Source: Neobacillus cucumis
GTDB taxonomy: Bacteria > Bacillota > Bacilli > Bacillales > Cytobacillaceae
Assembly: GCF_016908975.1 (NCBI RefSeq)
Contig: NZ_JAFBEX010000035.1
Location: 1-43,418, forward strand
Direction of reading: 5' to 3'
Length of the DNA stretch: 43,418 bases
A model generated the notes under the pieces. It did no database searches. It was not told the origin of the DNA and saw only the letters and a list, made by a program, of their open reading frames with translations. Shown in pieces: positions 9,215 to 17,825 of this stretch. Every line of letters begins with the position of its first letter. Position 1 is the first letter of the stretch. The position numbers and the translations under genes are program-made.

Positions 9215-9268
9215 AGAAGTCCTAGAAAATAGCTTATTAAGTCATTTTGTAGGACTTCTTTATTTTTT
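9215..9268 (+). terminator. Rho-independent terminator after the aconitase
   Basis: AGAAGTCCTA pairs with TAGGACTTCT at 9250-9259, with an inner AAAAT/ATTTT pair, followed by an almost unbroken T-run. Confidence 0.85.
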
Positions 9269-9380
9269 TTTTGAAAAACTTATGGTTTTTTTAATTACCA
9301 AAAGGCTTTAATTAATTAATAATTCTATGAAAGTAGTCTGTTAATTTATAAGATTTGGTTATATTTATTATGCCTTCAGT

Positions 9381-9394
9381 ATTAAGCGTTTTCA
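9381..9394 (+). promoter_or_regulatory. Possible CcpA cre site upstream of the malic enzyme
   Basis: ATTAAGCGTTTTCA matches the cre consensus TGWAANCGNTNWCA at 12 of 14 positions, missing the leading TG. It lies 126 nt before the malic-enzyme start. Confidence 0.3.
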
Positions 9395-9430
9395 AGGTGG
9401 TTAAGTAGTTTTCTTCTAAGGATGATTGTA

Positions 9431-9493
9431 ATGAGCGCAAAACAAAAGAAGGCTTTTAATAAAGGATTGGGACAATTTTTGGATCGAAAGTAA
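9431..9493 (+). CDS. Possible 20-residue peptide (uncertain)
   Basis: ATG to TAA encodes MSAKQKKAFNKGLGQFLDRK, preceded by AAGGATG about 7 nt upstream and ending 26 nt before the malic enzyme. I do not recognise it. It could be a leader peptide, a real small basic protein or the tail of a lost gene. Only length, a weak ribosome site and basic composition support it. Confidence 0.2.
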   Translation: MSAKQKKAFNKGLGQFLDRK

Positions 9494-9519
9494 TATTTCT
9501 TGAAAAGGGAGAGGTAATC

Positions 9520-10713
9520 ATGGACACATTACGAGACAAAGCGTTACAAATGCATCGGGATAAACAAGGGAAATTAGAAGTGAAAGCAAAGGTAGAGATT
9601 AAAAACGCAAATGATTTGAGCTTGGCGTATTCACCTGGTGTCGCGGAGCCTTGTATGGAAATCTATGAAAATCCAAATAGAGTATATGAATATACGATGA
9701 AAGGCAACACCATTGCCGTTGTATCAGATGGTTCGGCGGTATTAGGGCTTGGGAATATTGGGCCGGAAGCAGCGATGCCAGTAATGGAAGGCAAAGCAGC
9801 TTTATTTAAGAATTTTGCTAATGTAGATGCATTCCCTATTTGTTTAAATACACAGGATGCTGAAGAAATAATTGAAACCGTAAAACGCCTTGAACCAACA
9901 TTTGGCGGGGTGAATTTAGAGGATATTTCAGCTCCAAGATGTTTTGAAATTGAAGAACGCTTGAAAAAAGAAACCAATATCCCTATTTTTCATGATGACC
10001 AACATGGTACAGCCATTGTAACTGTTGCCGGATTAGTAAATGCTCTTAAACTAGTAGATAAGAAAATGGACGAAATCAAAGTCGTAATAAATGGTGCGGG
10101 TGCTGCGGGTGTAGCCATTGCTCAATTGCTAAATCGTTTTGGTGTGTATGATGTCATTCTATGTGATACAAAAGGTGCCATTTATGAAAATCGTCAATAT
10201 GGCATGAATTCATTTAAGGAAAAGCTTGCTAGACAGACGAACCGTAACAATGCAGAGGGAAGCTTAGAGGAAGTAATTGTCGGTGCAGATGTTTTTGTTG
10301 GTGTATCTGTTGCAGGTGCATTAACAAAGGAAATGATTTTATCCATGAGAAGAGATGCGATTATTTTTGCAATGGCAAACCCTGTTCCAGAAATAATGCC
10401 AGATGAGGCAAAAGCGGCAGGAGCAAAAGTAATTGGAACAGGACGTTCTGATTTTCCAAATCAGGTCAATAATGTGCTGGCCTTTCCAGGGATTTTTCGG
10501 GGAGCTCTAGATGTTCAAGCAACAGAAATAAATGAAGAAATGAAAAAGTCTGCAGTTTACGCCATTTCTTCGCTCATTTCAGAAGAACAACTATCAGAAG
10601 ATTATGTGATACCTAACCCTTTTGATGACCGAGTTGCATCTGAGGTAGCAAAAGCTGTTGCGACTGCCGCTGTAGAAACAGGTGTAGCTAGGAAATCCTT
10701 TGTAACCGTGTAA
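9520..10713 (+). CDS. Malic enzyme, short form (NAD(P)-dependent, YtsJ-like)
   Basis: Oxidatively decarboxylates malate to pyruvate. The 397-residue length fits the short bacterial class. Visible motifs are SLAYSPGVAEP, VSDGSAVLGLGNIGP, the metal/substrate segment IPIFHDDQHGTA, the NAD(P)-binding GAGAAGVAIA and FAMANPVPEI. GGGAGAGG precedes the ATG. It stands alone between two terminators. This window also holds an unrelated-length second malic enzyme (19932-21647), so the two probably differ in cofactor or regulation. Confidence 0.92.
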   Translation: MDTLRDKALQMHRDKQGKLEVKAKVEIKNANDLSLAYSPGVAEPCMEIYENPNRVYEYTMKGNTIAVVSDGSAVLGLGNIGPEAAMPVMEGKAALFKNFANVDAFPICLNTQDAEEIIETVKRLEPTFGGVNLEDISAPRCFEIEERLKKETNIPIFHDDQHGTAIVTVAGLVNALKLVDKKMDEIKVVINGAGAAGVAIAQLLNRFGVYDVILCDTKGAIYENRQYGMNSFKEKLARQTNRNNAEGSLEEVIVGADVFVGVSVAGALTKEMILSMRRDAIIFAMANPVPEIMPDEAKAAGAKVIGTGRSDFPNQVNNVLAFPGIFRGALDVQATEINEEMKKSAVYAISSLISEEQLSEDYVIPNPFDDRVASEVAKAVATAAVETGVARKSFVTV

Positions 10714-10763
10714 CAAAATTCGGTTACCTAATAACATTTTCTTAAGATTATATAGATAATTAT

Positions 10764-10810
10764 GGAGGCTTCTCATAAGTTTACAAAACTTATGGGAAGC
10801 CTCCTTTTTT
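10764..10810 (+). terminator. Strong rho-independent terminator after the short malic enzyme
   Basis: A nearly perfect 19-bp stem (GGAGGCTTCTCATAAGTTT against 10786-10804) with a tiny loop is followed by a T-run. Confidence 0.92.
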
Positions 10811-10845
10811 ATATGATATGGAAGTAAAAAAAAGACTTCGAGAAT

Positions 10846-10968
10846 TGTCTAGCTCCAGCGCCTAGCCCCTCGAGGTCTTAAGCCACGCCCAAAATGAAGG
10901 CAAAAAGCGCCTTCCTTTTGGGAGCGTCTTAAGCTTGTCGGGGCTGACCAAGGCGCTTGCGCTTTCTT
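10846..10968. repeat. Bacillus-type intergenic repeat, copy 1
   Basis: About 123 bp beginning TGTCTAGCTCCAGCGCC and ending GGCGCTTGCGCTTTC. It is more GC-rich than its surroundings and can fold into a long imperfect hairpin (AGCGCC at the left end with GGCGCT at the right; CCCAAAATGAAGGC with a matching inner arm). A second copy with the same ends lies at 36154-36276. It fills much of the 385-bp gap before the FMN-binding gene and encodes nothing convincing. Confidence 0.8.
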
Positions 10969-11025
10969 ATGACAAAGGTAAACAGACTTCCCTCCAAGTA
11001 ATGTTTTTCTGAGGAATGATTAGCT

Positions 11026-11059
11026 TTCTAAGAAAATTCTAAGGTTGCCCGATTATACT
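11026..11059 (+). promoter_or_regulatory. Promoter with 11-bp-spaced direct repeat before the flavin module
   Basis: TTCTAAG occurs at 11026-11032 and 11037-11043, exactly one helical turn apart. The -10 TATACT is at 11054-11059. The repeat covers the position of the -35 and no good -35 hexamer is present. This is the classic layout for activation by an OmpR/PhoB-type regulator, and such a regulator is encoded at 13313-13984. Confidence 0.5.
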
Positions 11060-11098
11060 GCTTTTTGTAACAAACATTGTTGTTAGGAGGATTATCAT

Positions 11099-11563
11099 AT
11101 GAAAAAAAAGGACAAAAAGTGGGTACTCCTTTGTTCAACAGCGGTTGCAGCAGTATATGCAGCAGGTTATTTTACAACAGATACCCAGGCTGCTCAAGGC
11201 CAACCAGTTCATATTGAGAAAACAATGCAAAAATATACTACGAACAGCGATAACACAAGAAATACTCCGAAGGTCACTCCATCGAACAAGATATATAAGG
11301 ATGGCATATTTACAGGTTCTGGCTGGAACAGGCGCGGTTCGATTGGTGTTCAGGTAACCCTTAAAAACGACAAGATTACTGATGTGGAAATTAGAGATTT
11401 TGCCATGCACTATTCGGAAAGTGACGTGGTGGGTCTCCCTGATGAAGTACTTAAGAATCAAAGTGCTCAAGTAACCAATGTATCTGGGGCAACCTATAGC
11501 ACACAAGCGTTTGAGGATGCAGTGCAGCAGGCACTAGACCAGGCCAGAAACCAACAAGGTTAA
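11099..11563 (+). CDS. Exported FMN-binding domain protein (flavinylation target)
   Basis: 154 residues: a basic N-terminus and hydrophobic segment (about 8-25) ending near TQA-AQ, read as a signal peptide or membrane anchor; a Thr/Asn-rich linker; then an FMN-binding domain (about 65-154). The C-terminal VSGATYST contains the S-G-A-T motif whose threonine (Thr132) is covalently linked to FMN by ApbE in this family. ApbE is encoded 1 nt downstream. TTAGGAGG lies before the ATG. It should act outside the membrane as a one-electron flavin carrier. Its redox partner is unknown. Confidence 0.88.
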   Translation: MKKKDKKWVLLCSTAVAAVYAAGYFTTDTQAAQGQPVHIEKTMQKYTTNSDNTRNTPKVTPSNKIYKDGIFTGSGWNRRGSIGVQVTLKNDKITDVEIRDFAMHYSESDVVGLPDEVLKNQSAQVTNVSGATYSTQAFEDAVQQALDQARNQQG

Positions 11564-11564
11564 A

Positions 11565-12440
11565 ATGATGAAGAAAACAAAATTGTATATGGACACCGTT
11601 GTAGAAATTGAAGTGATCTCTAGAAAACGGGTGGAAAAAATAGAAGATAAAATAGAACGTGCATTTACAACATTTAAAAAAGTAGAACAAGCCTGCAGCC
11701 GCTTTACCACTTCGAGCGAGTTGATGCAGGCCTGCCAAAAGGTCGGAACACCTGTCGAAATAAGTCCGTTTTTATATGAGCCTCTTTTTTTTGCGCTAGA
11801 AATCGCGAAATTAACAGATGGATTATTTGATCCTACGATAGGCATGGTAATGGAGGAAGAAGGATTTAATCGCCATTATTTGACGGGTGAGAGAATGCAA
11901 AGCATTGCAGATGAATTTGTTAATTATAAGGATATCCATCTAAATCCAGAAACACGGACATTAACCATAACAAGACCAATGGTCATTGATTTAGGGGCAG
12001 TCGCCAAAGGATTTGCCATTGACTTGGCTGTTAATGAGTTGAAGGAATTTGAGGGATTTATTGTTAATGCGGGTGGTGATTTATTTGCTGGTGGAACGGA
12101 TGCAAAGCTTAATAAATGGAAAATTGGCATTCAGCATCCGTACCAAAAAGATCAAATCATTGAAATGATTCAAATTTGCAATGAGGCCATTTGTACTTCT
12201 GGCAGTTATGAACGGGTAAACCCATTGAATAAGAATCGACATCATATTATGAATCCCAAAACAAAAATCTCCCCAAATGAATGTCTTAGCTGTAGTATTA
12301 TTGCTCCATTTGCCATGATGGCAGATGCATTTTCAACTGTCTCTTTTTTTCCTGAGGGGCAATTGGTAATGGAAGAACTTGAATTAAAAGGATTATTCAT
12401 TACTCCAGAATTACAAATCAAAAGAATAGGAGAGATTTAA
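11565..12440 (+). CDS. apbE: ApbE-family FAD:protein FMN transferase
   Basis: Transfers FMN from FAD to a Thr in S-G-A-T motifs. The 291 residues show MDTVVEIE, ACSRFTTSSE, GLFDPTIG, DLGAVAKGFAID, NAGGDLFAGG, TSGSYER, HHIMNPKT and the metal-binding ADAFSTVSFF, all typical of ApbE. No signal peptide or lipobox is visible, unlike many ApbE proteins that act outside the membrane, so this copy may work in the cytoplasm before export of its target. The gene starts immediately after the FMN-binding gene and is almost certainly translationally coupled to it. Confidence 0.9.
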   Translation: MMKKTKLYMDTVVEIEVISRKRVEKIEDKIERAFTTFKKVEQACSRFTTSSELMQACQKVGTPVEISPFLYEPLFFALEIAKLTDGLFDPTIGMVMEEEGFNRHYLTGERMQSIADEFVNYKDIHLNPETRTLTITRPMVIDLGAVAKGFAIDLAVNELKEFEGFIVNAGGDLFAGGTDAKLNKWKIGIQHPYQKDQIIEMIQICNEAICTSGSYERVNPLNKNRHHIMNPKTKISPNECLSCSIIAPFAMMADAFSTVSFFPEGQLVMEELELKGLFITPELQIKRIGEI

Positions 12441-12441
12441 A

Positions 12442-13272
12442 TTGGGAGCAAAGAAATGGATGAGAACACCCAAGGGATATGTGGCCATCGCCATGATTCT
12501 CTACCTTATAGTCGCATCAATAGGTTCACTAACGTGGATGGGAGTTAAAAATAGTTTGATTTCGGTTGGTGCAGCATTCTTGACAGACCTCGTTTATTGC
12601 GCCATCTTTAAACGGAAAAGCAGCCGAGATAGTACCGTTATTACCGGTTTCATTATTTCTATGATTTTAGGTTTCACAACCTCGTGGCCTGTTGTAGCGG
12701 CCACTGCCATGATAGCTATTTTATCTAAGCATCTATTAGTTTATAAGAAAAAACCCATTTTTAATCCAGCAGCATTTGGCTTATTCTTTTCCATCTTTCT
12801 CTTTCATACGGGCCAAAGCTGGTGGGGAGCTTTTGGTGATCTTCCAGTATGGACGATTATTTTTATTTTAATTAGCGGTTATCTAGTGACTGACAGAGTG
12901 AACAAATATCCACAAGTACTTTCCTATTTGGGGACCTCTTTTATTTTGCTATTTTTCATGGGGCTTCTTAATATAGGTGATGCATCGGATGCACTACGTC
13001 CGCCATTTATCAATGCGACTCTGTTTTTTGCCTTCTTTATGCTTACTGATCCCCCTACATCACCAGCTAAACCTAGGAATCAGGTTATTTTTGGTATTCT
13101 TGCGGCGGTGTCAGGCACCATTGTTTATGGAATATTTGGAGGGCTGACGTATTTGTATATTGGGGCGTTTATCGGAAATCTTTATAGTTATTTTAATAAA
13201 AGATTATCTTCTGTAAAGTCTGCTGCCAAAATGCAAAGAGTTAATTCAGGACATAGAGTTCTTGGAAAATGA
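12442..13272 (+). CDS. RnfD/NqrB-like membrane protein
   Basis: 276 residues with about nine hydrophobic segments. FNPAAFGL and the C-terminal FFAFFMLTDPPTSP resemble conserved stretches of RnfD/NqrB, the membrane flavoproteins of Rnf and Na+-NQR complexes. It is shorter than RnfD and I see no S-G-A-T attachment motif in it. Start is TTG at 12442 with AGGAGA 7 nt upstream, one base after the ApbE stop. It probably carries electrons across the membrane to the neighbouring flavinylated protein (inference from context). Confidence 0.7.
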   Translation: MGAKKWMRTPKGYVAIAMILYLIVASIGSLTWMGVKNSLISVGAAFLTDLVYCAIFKRKSSRDSTVITGFIISMILGFTTSWPVVAATAMIAILSKHLLVYKKKPIFNPAAFGLFFSIFLFHTGQSWWGAFGDLPVWTIIFILISGYLVTDRVNKYPQVLSYLGTSFILLFFMGLLNIGDASDALRPPFINATLFFAFFMLTDPPTSPAKPRNQVIFGILAAVSGTIVYGIFGGLTYLYIGAFIGNLYSYFNKRLSSVKSAAKMQRVNSGHRVLGK

Positions 13273-13312
13273 ACAATATACTAACGATATAGTTAGGGGG
13301 TAATGAACAGTC

Positions 13313-13984
13313 ATGCATGTATTAGTTGTAGAAGATGATTTGCCCTTAAGAAGAATCATTTCAAAAATATTAGAGGAAGAGCAGTACCAGGTGGACCAGG
13401 CGGAAAACGGGGAAGAAGGCTACCTTATGGCTGCATTAAATGAGTACGACCTTATTACACTTGATATCATGCTGCCAATCATGGATGGGTATACTGTCAT
13501 GAAGAAATTACGCAGTGAAGGTTGTCAAACCCCCATATTATTTCTTACAGCAAAGGACCGGATCGAGGATAAAGTCCATGGCTTGGATTTAGGTGCAGAT
13601 GATTATATCGTAAAGCCTTTTGCGACGGAGGAGTTTTTAGCAAGGATCCGGTCTTTACTGCGCCGTGCCGGTAAGATTGGAATAGAAGGTAAAATAACGT
13701 ATGGTCCCATTCGTTTAGATACCAACCAGCATGAAGGATTTATCAACGAGGATCCATTAAAGTTAACGATAAAAGAGTACGAGTTACTTTATTATCTCAT
13801 TCAGAATAAGGAGCAGATCTTAACGAAAGATCAGCTTTTTCAACGGGTTTGGGGACTTGAATCGGAAACAACGGATGCAATTGTAGAGCTTTACATCCAT
13901 TATCTTAGAAAAAAATTAGCTCCCTTCAACTTTGATGGTTTTATTCGAACCGTTCGTGGTGTGGGATACATGTTGAAGGAGTAA
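13313..13984 (+). CDS. OmpR-family response regulator
   Basis: 223 residues: receiver domain (1-115) with acidic pocket Glu7/Asp8, phospho-acceptor Asp51 in LDIMLP and the KPF lysine; then a winged-helix DNA-binding domain (about 125-220) ending RTVRGVGYMLKE. It lies 40 nt after the RnfD-like gene and 8 nt before its kinase. The TTCTAAG direct repeat upstream of 11099 is a plausible target, which would make the module self-regulated. Confidence 0.93.
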   Translation: MHVLVVEDDLPLRRIISKILEEEQYQVDQAENGEEGYLMAALNEYDLITLDIMLPIMDGYTVMKKLRSEGCQTPILFLTAKDRIEDKVHGLDLGADDYIVKPFATEEFLARIRSLLRRAGKIGIEGKITYGPIRLDTNQHEGFINEDPLKLTIKEYELLYYLIQNKEQILTKDQLFQRVWGLESETTDAIVELYIHYLRKKLAPFNFDGFIRTVRGVGYMLKE

Positions 13985-13992
13985 TAAGAGCT

Positions 13993-15231
13993 ATGTTTAA
14001 ACGGACAAAACTTAGGCTGGTTATCCTAAATTCTCTTGTCTTTTTTGTACTCCAAAATGCCTTTGGAGCCATGATTTATTTTTACATGCACTATAGTTTG
14101 TATCATCAAGTGGACACAACTATATCTGAAAAGAAACGACATCTCCTTGGGGAACATGAGAGACTAAGCAAAGAATTAAATCCGGAGAGGGAAGAGAATC
14201 ATAGACTGGCTTATTTGCTCTGGGACGAGAAAAATCAACTCTATCAAATGATTCCTCAGAAATCTCTCTCAAAAAAAGTTGCAGACGGATTTTCCTTTTT
14301 ATTGAATAAGGAAGGAATACAGACCATCACAGTGGATGGAAACTCCTATAAATATTTAAATATGTCTATGGCCCAGGATTCGGTAAAAAGGATACAAATT
14401 ATCTATAATTTAAAACGTGAAAATGACATGTTATCCCATTTGCTCATGGTGATTGGGTTTGGTTCTCTAATAAGTGTGTTTATTGCTCTTCTTGGTGGAA
14501 TCTATCTTGCTAACAAGGCATTAATACCAATCAGAAAGTCTTGGGATAAGCAGCAGCAATTTGTTGCCGATGCCTCCCATGAATTGCGTACACCCCTTTC
14601 CGTCATGAAGCTTAATTTAGAGCATTTATTTCGCCATCCAGACCGTAGTATTGAACAGGAAAGTGAGACCATTCATCAAACTATAAAAGAACTAAATTAT
14701 CTATCCAAGATGTCCACTGATTTACTGACATTGGCACGTTCAGATGCTGTTCCATTACAGGTGATGCAGGAGCCTATTCTGTTAGATGAAATCCTTAATC
14801 AAGTGGTAAGAGACTTTAATGGACTAGCACTTCAAAAACATATTCAGTTAACTGCGGACATTCAGCCCATTAGAATCATCGGTGATAAAGAGAGAATAAA
14901 GCAGCTATTTGTCATTTTATTAGACAATGCGCTTAAATACACCAAAGACCATGGCAAGATTTCCATAAGTGGGGAAGTTAAAGGTTCACGTGCCATTATT
15001 GATATGGTGGATACAGGAATTGGTATTTCAAAACAGGACCTTCCCAATATTTTTGATCGATACTATCGTGGAGATAAATCAAGAACAAGACATATAGAGG
15101 GTTCTGGTTTGGGTCTTTCGATAGCACAATGGATTGTTCAATCCCATTCAGGGAAAATTCGAGTGATAAGTAAAGAAGGAGAAGGAACACAGGTTATGGT
15201 TCAATTTCCGGTAAAGAAAGTAGACTTCTAA
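13993..15231 (+). CDS. Membrane sensor histidine kinase
   Basis: 412 residues: transmembrane segments near 10-30 and 148-172 enclose an extracellular sensor of about 115 residues with no family I recognise. HisKA follows with His196 in DASHELRTPLSVMK, then a HATPase domain with LDNALKYT (N box), VDTGIGIS (G1) and GSGLGLSIA (G2). No clear HAMP domain is seen. It pairs with the regulator 8 nt upstream. Confidence 0.93.
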   Translation: MFKRTKLRLVILNSLVFFVLQNAFGAMIYFYMHYSLYHQVDTTISEKKRHLLGEHERLSKELNPEREENHRLAYLLWDEKNQLYQMIPQKSLSKKVADGFSFLLNKEGIQTITVDGNSYKYLNMSMAQDSVKRIQIIYNLKRENDMLSHLLMVIGFGSLISVFIALLGGIYLANKALIPIRKSWDKQQQFVADASHELRTPLSVMKLNLEHLFRHPDRSIEQESETIHQTIKELNYLSKMSTDLLTLARSDAVPLQVMQEPILLDEILNQVVRDFNGLALQKHIQLTADIQPIRIIGDKERIKQLFVILLDNALKYTKDHGKISISGEVKGSRAIIDMVDTGIGISKQDLPNIFDRYYRGDKSRTRHIEGSGLGLSIAQWIVQSHSGKIRVISKEGEGTQVMVQFPVKKVDF

Positions 15232-15299
15232 GGTATTAGGAGTATGTCCCCCCACCTAAACACTTTTTTTAATTACAATAAGCGTCCTGCCAGTAACAG

Positions 15300-15309
15300 A
15301 TGCTATAAT
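15300..15309 (+). promoter_or_regulatory. Extended -10 promoter before the TSUP permease
   Basis: TGCTATAAT is a consensus extended -10 (TGnTATAAT) 52 nt upstream of the preferred permease start and has no strong -35. It suggests the permease can be expressed independently of the kinase operon. Confidence 0.5.
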
Positions 15310-15360
15310 AAACTTGGTCAAATTTCTACTGAAATGAAAGTGTGTTTGGGGGCGACATCT

Positions 15361-16113
15361 TTGACTATCACACTTACTATGTTTTTAATGGGTATATTAC
15401 TAGGGTTTATTGGTGCCGGAGGATCCGGTTTTATCATTGCTCTGTTAACCGTTGTTTTTGGAGTGCCAATCCAGACAGCTTTAGGTACGTCTCTGGCTGC
15501 AATGGCGTTTACGACTATGTCCGGTGCTTACAGCCATTACCGGCAGGGAAATATGGATGTGAAAACAGGAATAACGGTAGGTGCCTTTGGGGCGATTATG
15601 TCCTTTGTTGGTTCGAAGATTGCCGTATGGATTCCGGTTCATTCACTCCACTTTCTCACGGCTGGAATGTTGTTCCTATCCGCTGTGATGCTGATGATTC
15701 GTCTTTTTATAGTAAATAGGCTTAAAGAGACAAATAATAGGAAAACGAGATCAACTGGCCGCTTTCTAATGAGAGCAGCGTCTGTCGGTATTGTGACAGG
15801 TATTTTATCTGGAACGTTTGGTATTGGGTCTGCTCCATTCATCCAGCTTGGATTGATGATTGTGTTAGGCCTTTCTGTACAAGAATCAGTTGGCACAACG
15901 ATGTTGGTCATTCTTCCTATCGCTTTTGCTGGCGGGTCAGGCTACTATTTTGAGGGCTATTTCAACGTCTTGCTTTTGGTCCAGGTACTGGTTGGAACGA
16001 TGATTGGTTCTTATATTGGGGCCAAATTTACCAACAATGTGCCACTGCCGATTTTAAAAGGTGCAATGGTACTCACCCCCATTATGGCGGGTGCCATTTT
16101 GCTCATTCGATGA
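15361..16113 (+). CDS. TauE/SafE (TSUP) family membrane permease
   Basis: 250 residues, seven to eight hydrophobic segments in two related halves, each with a glycine-rich loop (FIGAGGSGFI and GTFGIGSAPF). Family members move sulfite, sulfonates, thiosulfate or other organic anions. An ATG at 15244 is in frame but has AGGAG only 1 nt away and adds a hydrophilic leader atypical for the family. The TTG at 15361 follows GGGGG by 8 nt and gives a normal N-terminus, so I use it. The substrate is unknown. Proximity to the flavin module may mean a sulfur anion is the shared theme (speculative). Confidence 0.82.
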   Translation: MTITLTMFLMGILLGFIGAGGSGFIIALLTVVFGVPIQTALGTSLAAMAFTTMSGAYSHYRQGNMDVKTGITVGAFGAIMSFVGSKIAVWIPVHSLHFLTAGMLFLSAVMLMIRLFIVNRLKETNNRKTRSTGRFLMRAASVGIVTGILSGTFGIGSAPFIQLGLMIVLGLSVQESVGTTMLVILPIAFAGGSGYYFEGYFNVLLLVQVLVGTMIGSYIGAKFTNNVPLPILKGAMVLTPIMAGAILLIR

Positions 16114-16121
16114 TTTATGAT

Positions 16122-16163
16122 AAAGGCTGCTTAAAGCTCATTTATGAGTTAAGCGGTCTTTTG
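16122..16163 (+). terminator. Probable terminator after the TSUP permease
   Basis: An imperfect hairpin (GGCTGCTTAA... with TTAAGCGGTC, including G-T pairs and a small bulge) is followed by TTTTG. Confidence 0.55.
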
Positions 16164-16220
16164 TCATTTTATGCATAAGTCTTATACATACTATTATTAT
16201 GAAATTACCTGGAGGAATTT

Positions 16221-17825
16221 ATGAAGAAAGGCAAGTTTAGTTTACAAGCCATTATTATTATATTTGTATGCATTGTCGTCGCTTTATCACTTTTAATAAC
16301 TGACTTCATAATTAGTAAAAGAATTACCTCTAGCGTGGAAGAGACAGAGAAAGAAAAAGCCCTCAATGTTGCAAGAATGATGTCCCTAAGCCCGATGGCG
16401 ATTAATGCTTTAGATGGAGCAACAAGCAAGACGGTAGTACAAGACTTTGCCAACCAAGTTAAAGATAAAACGAATGTTAACTTTGTTGTGGTTATGGACA
16501 TGAAAGGAATCCGTCTTTCCCACCCGGATCCTAGTGAAGTGGGGAAGCATTTTAGGGGAGGAGATGAAGGGCCTGTCCTACAAGGGAAAGAGTATGTATC
16601 GACCTCAAAAGGCATACTAGGCCCATCAATGAGGGCATTTACTCCAATAAAGAATTCACAAGGAAAACAAGTCGGTGCGGTTGCTGTAGGAATTTCTTTA
16701 GAAAACGTTACAAAGGCGGTAGATAAAGGACGGATGGGAATCGCTATTGGGACGTTAATCGGAATCCTAATAGGGGTAATCGGTGCAGTGGGCCTGGCAA
16801 GATACATCAAAAAAATCCTTTTAGGACTCGAGCCATTTGCTATTGCTAAACTGCTTGAAGAACGTAGTTCCATACTTCAGTCTGTGCGTGAGGGAATCAT
16901 AGCCATCGACCAAGAAGGGAAAATCACACTTGTCAACAGGGCAGCCATTAAGCTTTTTAAGAGAGCCGGTCTTGAAGAGAACCCTATGGGTAAGAACATT
17001 GAAGCTTATTTGCCAGAGACGCGGTTAACACGCATTATAAAATCGGGTGAAACCGATTTGGATCAAGAACAAAACCTGAATGGGGTGACCATTTTAGTAA
17101 ACAGGGTACCGGTGGTTGTGGAAAATGAGCCGGTGGGAGCAGTCGCTACATTCCGTGATAAAACCGAAGTTCAACTGTTGGCTGAACAGCTCACCGGTGT
17201 GCGTAACTATGCGGATGCTCTCCGTGCTCAGGCACATGAATTCATGAACAAACTTCATGTCATCCTTGGCCTGGTTCGAACTGAACAATATGATACACTT
17301 GCTAACTATGTGAGTGAAACGGTTAACCACCGGAAAACAGAAATGGGCTTTGTAACGAAGAAAATTCAAGACCCTGTTCTTGCTGGATTTTTAATTGGCA
17401 AACTAAGCTTTGCCAGAGAATCAGGTGCTTCTCTATCATTTGATTGTGTAAGTAAACTTCCAATGCCTGCAGATCCGGAAATCACACATGAGCTGATCAC
17501 CATCATTGGAAATCTCTTTGATAACGCAATGGAGGCAATTGTGGACAGTCCCAACAAAAAAGTCGAACTTAAACTTGATTATGCAGAGGATATTTTAACA
17601 ATCGAAGTTAATGATACAGGGATGGGAATGACGAAATCACTCCAAAACAAAATATTAGATAAAGGATTTTCTACGAAAGGAGATAATCGCGGGTTTGGGT
17701 TATATCTTTTGGCACAGGCAATTGAAAGGCTTGAAGGGGACCTGATTGTTTCGTCTAGGCCTGGAAAGGGAACAAATTTTGCCGTTTATTTACCCTATGA
17801 TGCAGAGGATGAATCGAATGATTAA
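16221..17825 (+). CDS. DcuS/MalK/CitA-type sensor histidine kinase
   Basis: 534 residues: transmembrane segments near 9-30 and 175-197 flank an extracellular PAS-like ligand domain with RLSHPDPSEVGKHFRGGDE, typical of C4-dicarboxylate/citrate sensors. A cytoplasmic PAS (about 215-325) follows, then an atypical H box with His339 in AQAHEFMNKLHVI, and a HATPase with NLFDNAMEA, NDTGMGM and GFGLYL. ACCTGGAGG precedes the ATG. Its partner overlaps its end. Linked malic enzyme and permease genes point to malate as the signal, as in B. subtilis MalK, though the ligand is inferred. Confidence 0.92.
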   Translation: MKKGKFSLQAIIIIFVCIVVALSLLITDFIISKRITSSVEETEKEKALNVARMMSLSPMAINALDGATSKTVVQDFANQVKDKTNVNFVVVMDMKGIRLSHPDPSEVGKHFRGGDEGPVLQGKEYVSTSKGILGPSMRAFTPIKNSQGKQVGAVAVGISLENVTKAVDKGRMGIAIGTLIGILIGVIGAVGLARYIKKILLGLEPFAIAKLLEERSSILQSVREGIIAIDQEGKITLVNRAAIKLFKRAGLEENPMGKNIEAYLPETRLTRIIKSGETDLDQEQNLNGVTILVNRVPVVVENEPVGAVATFRDKTEVQLLAEQLTGVRNYADALRAQAHEFMNKLHVILGLVRTEQYDTLANYVSETVNHRKTEMGFVTKKIQDPVLAGFLIGKLSFARESGASLSFDCVSKLPMPADPEITHELITIIGNLFDNAMEAIVDSPNKKVELKLDYAEDILTIEVNDTGMGMTKSLQNKILDKGFSTKGDNRGFGLYLLAQAIERLEGDLIVSSRPGKGTNFAVYLPYDAEDESND

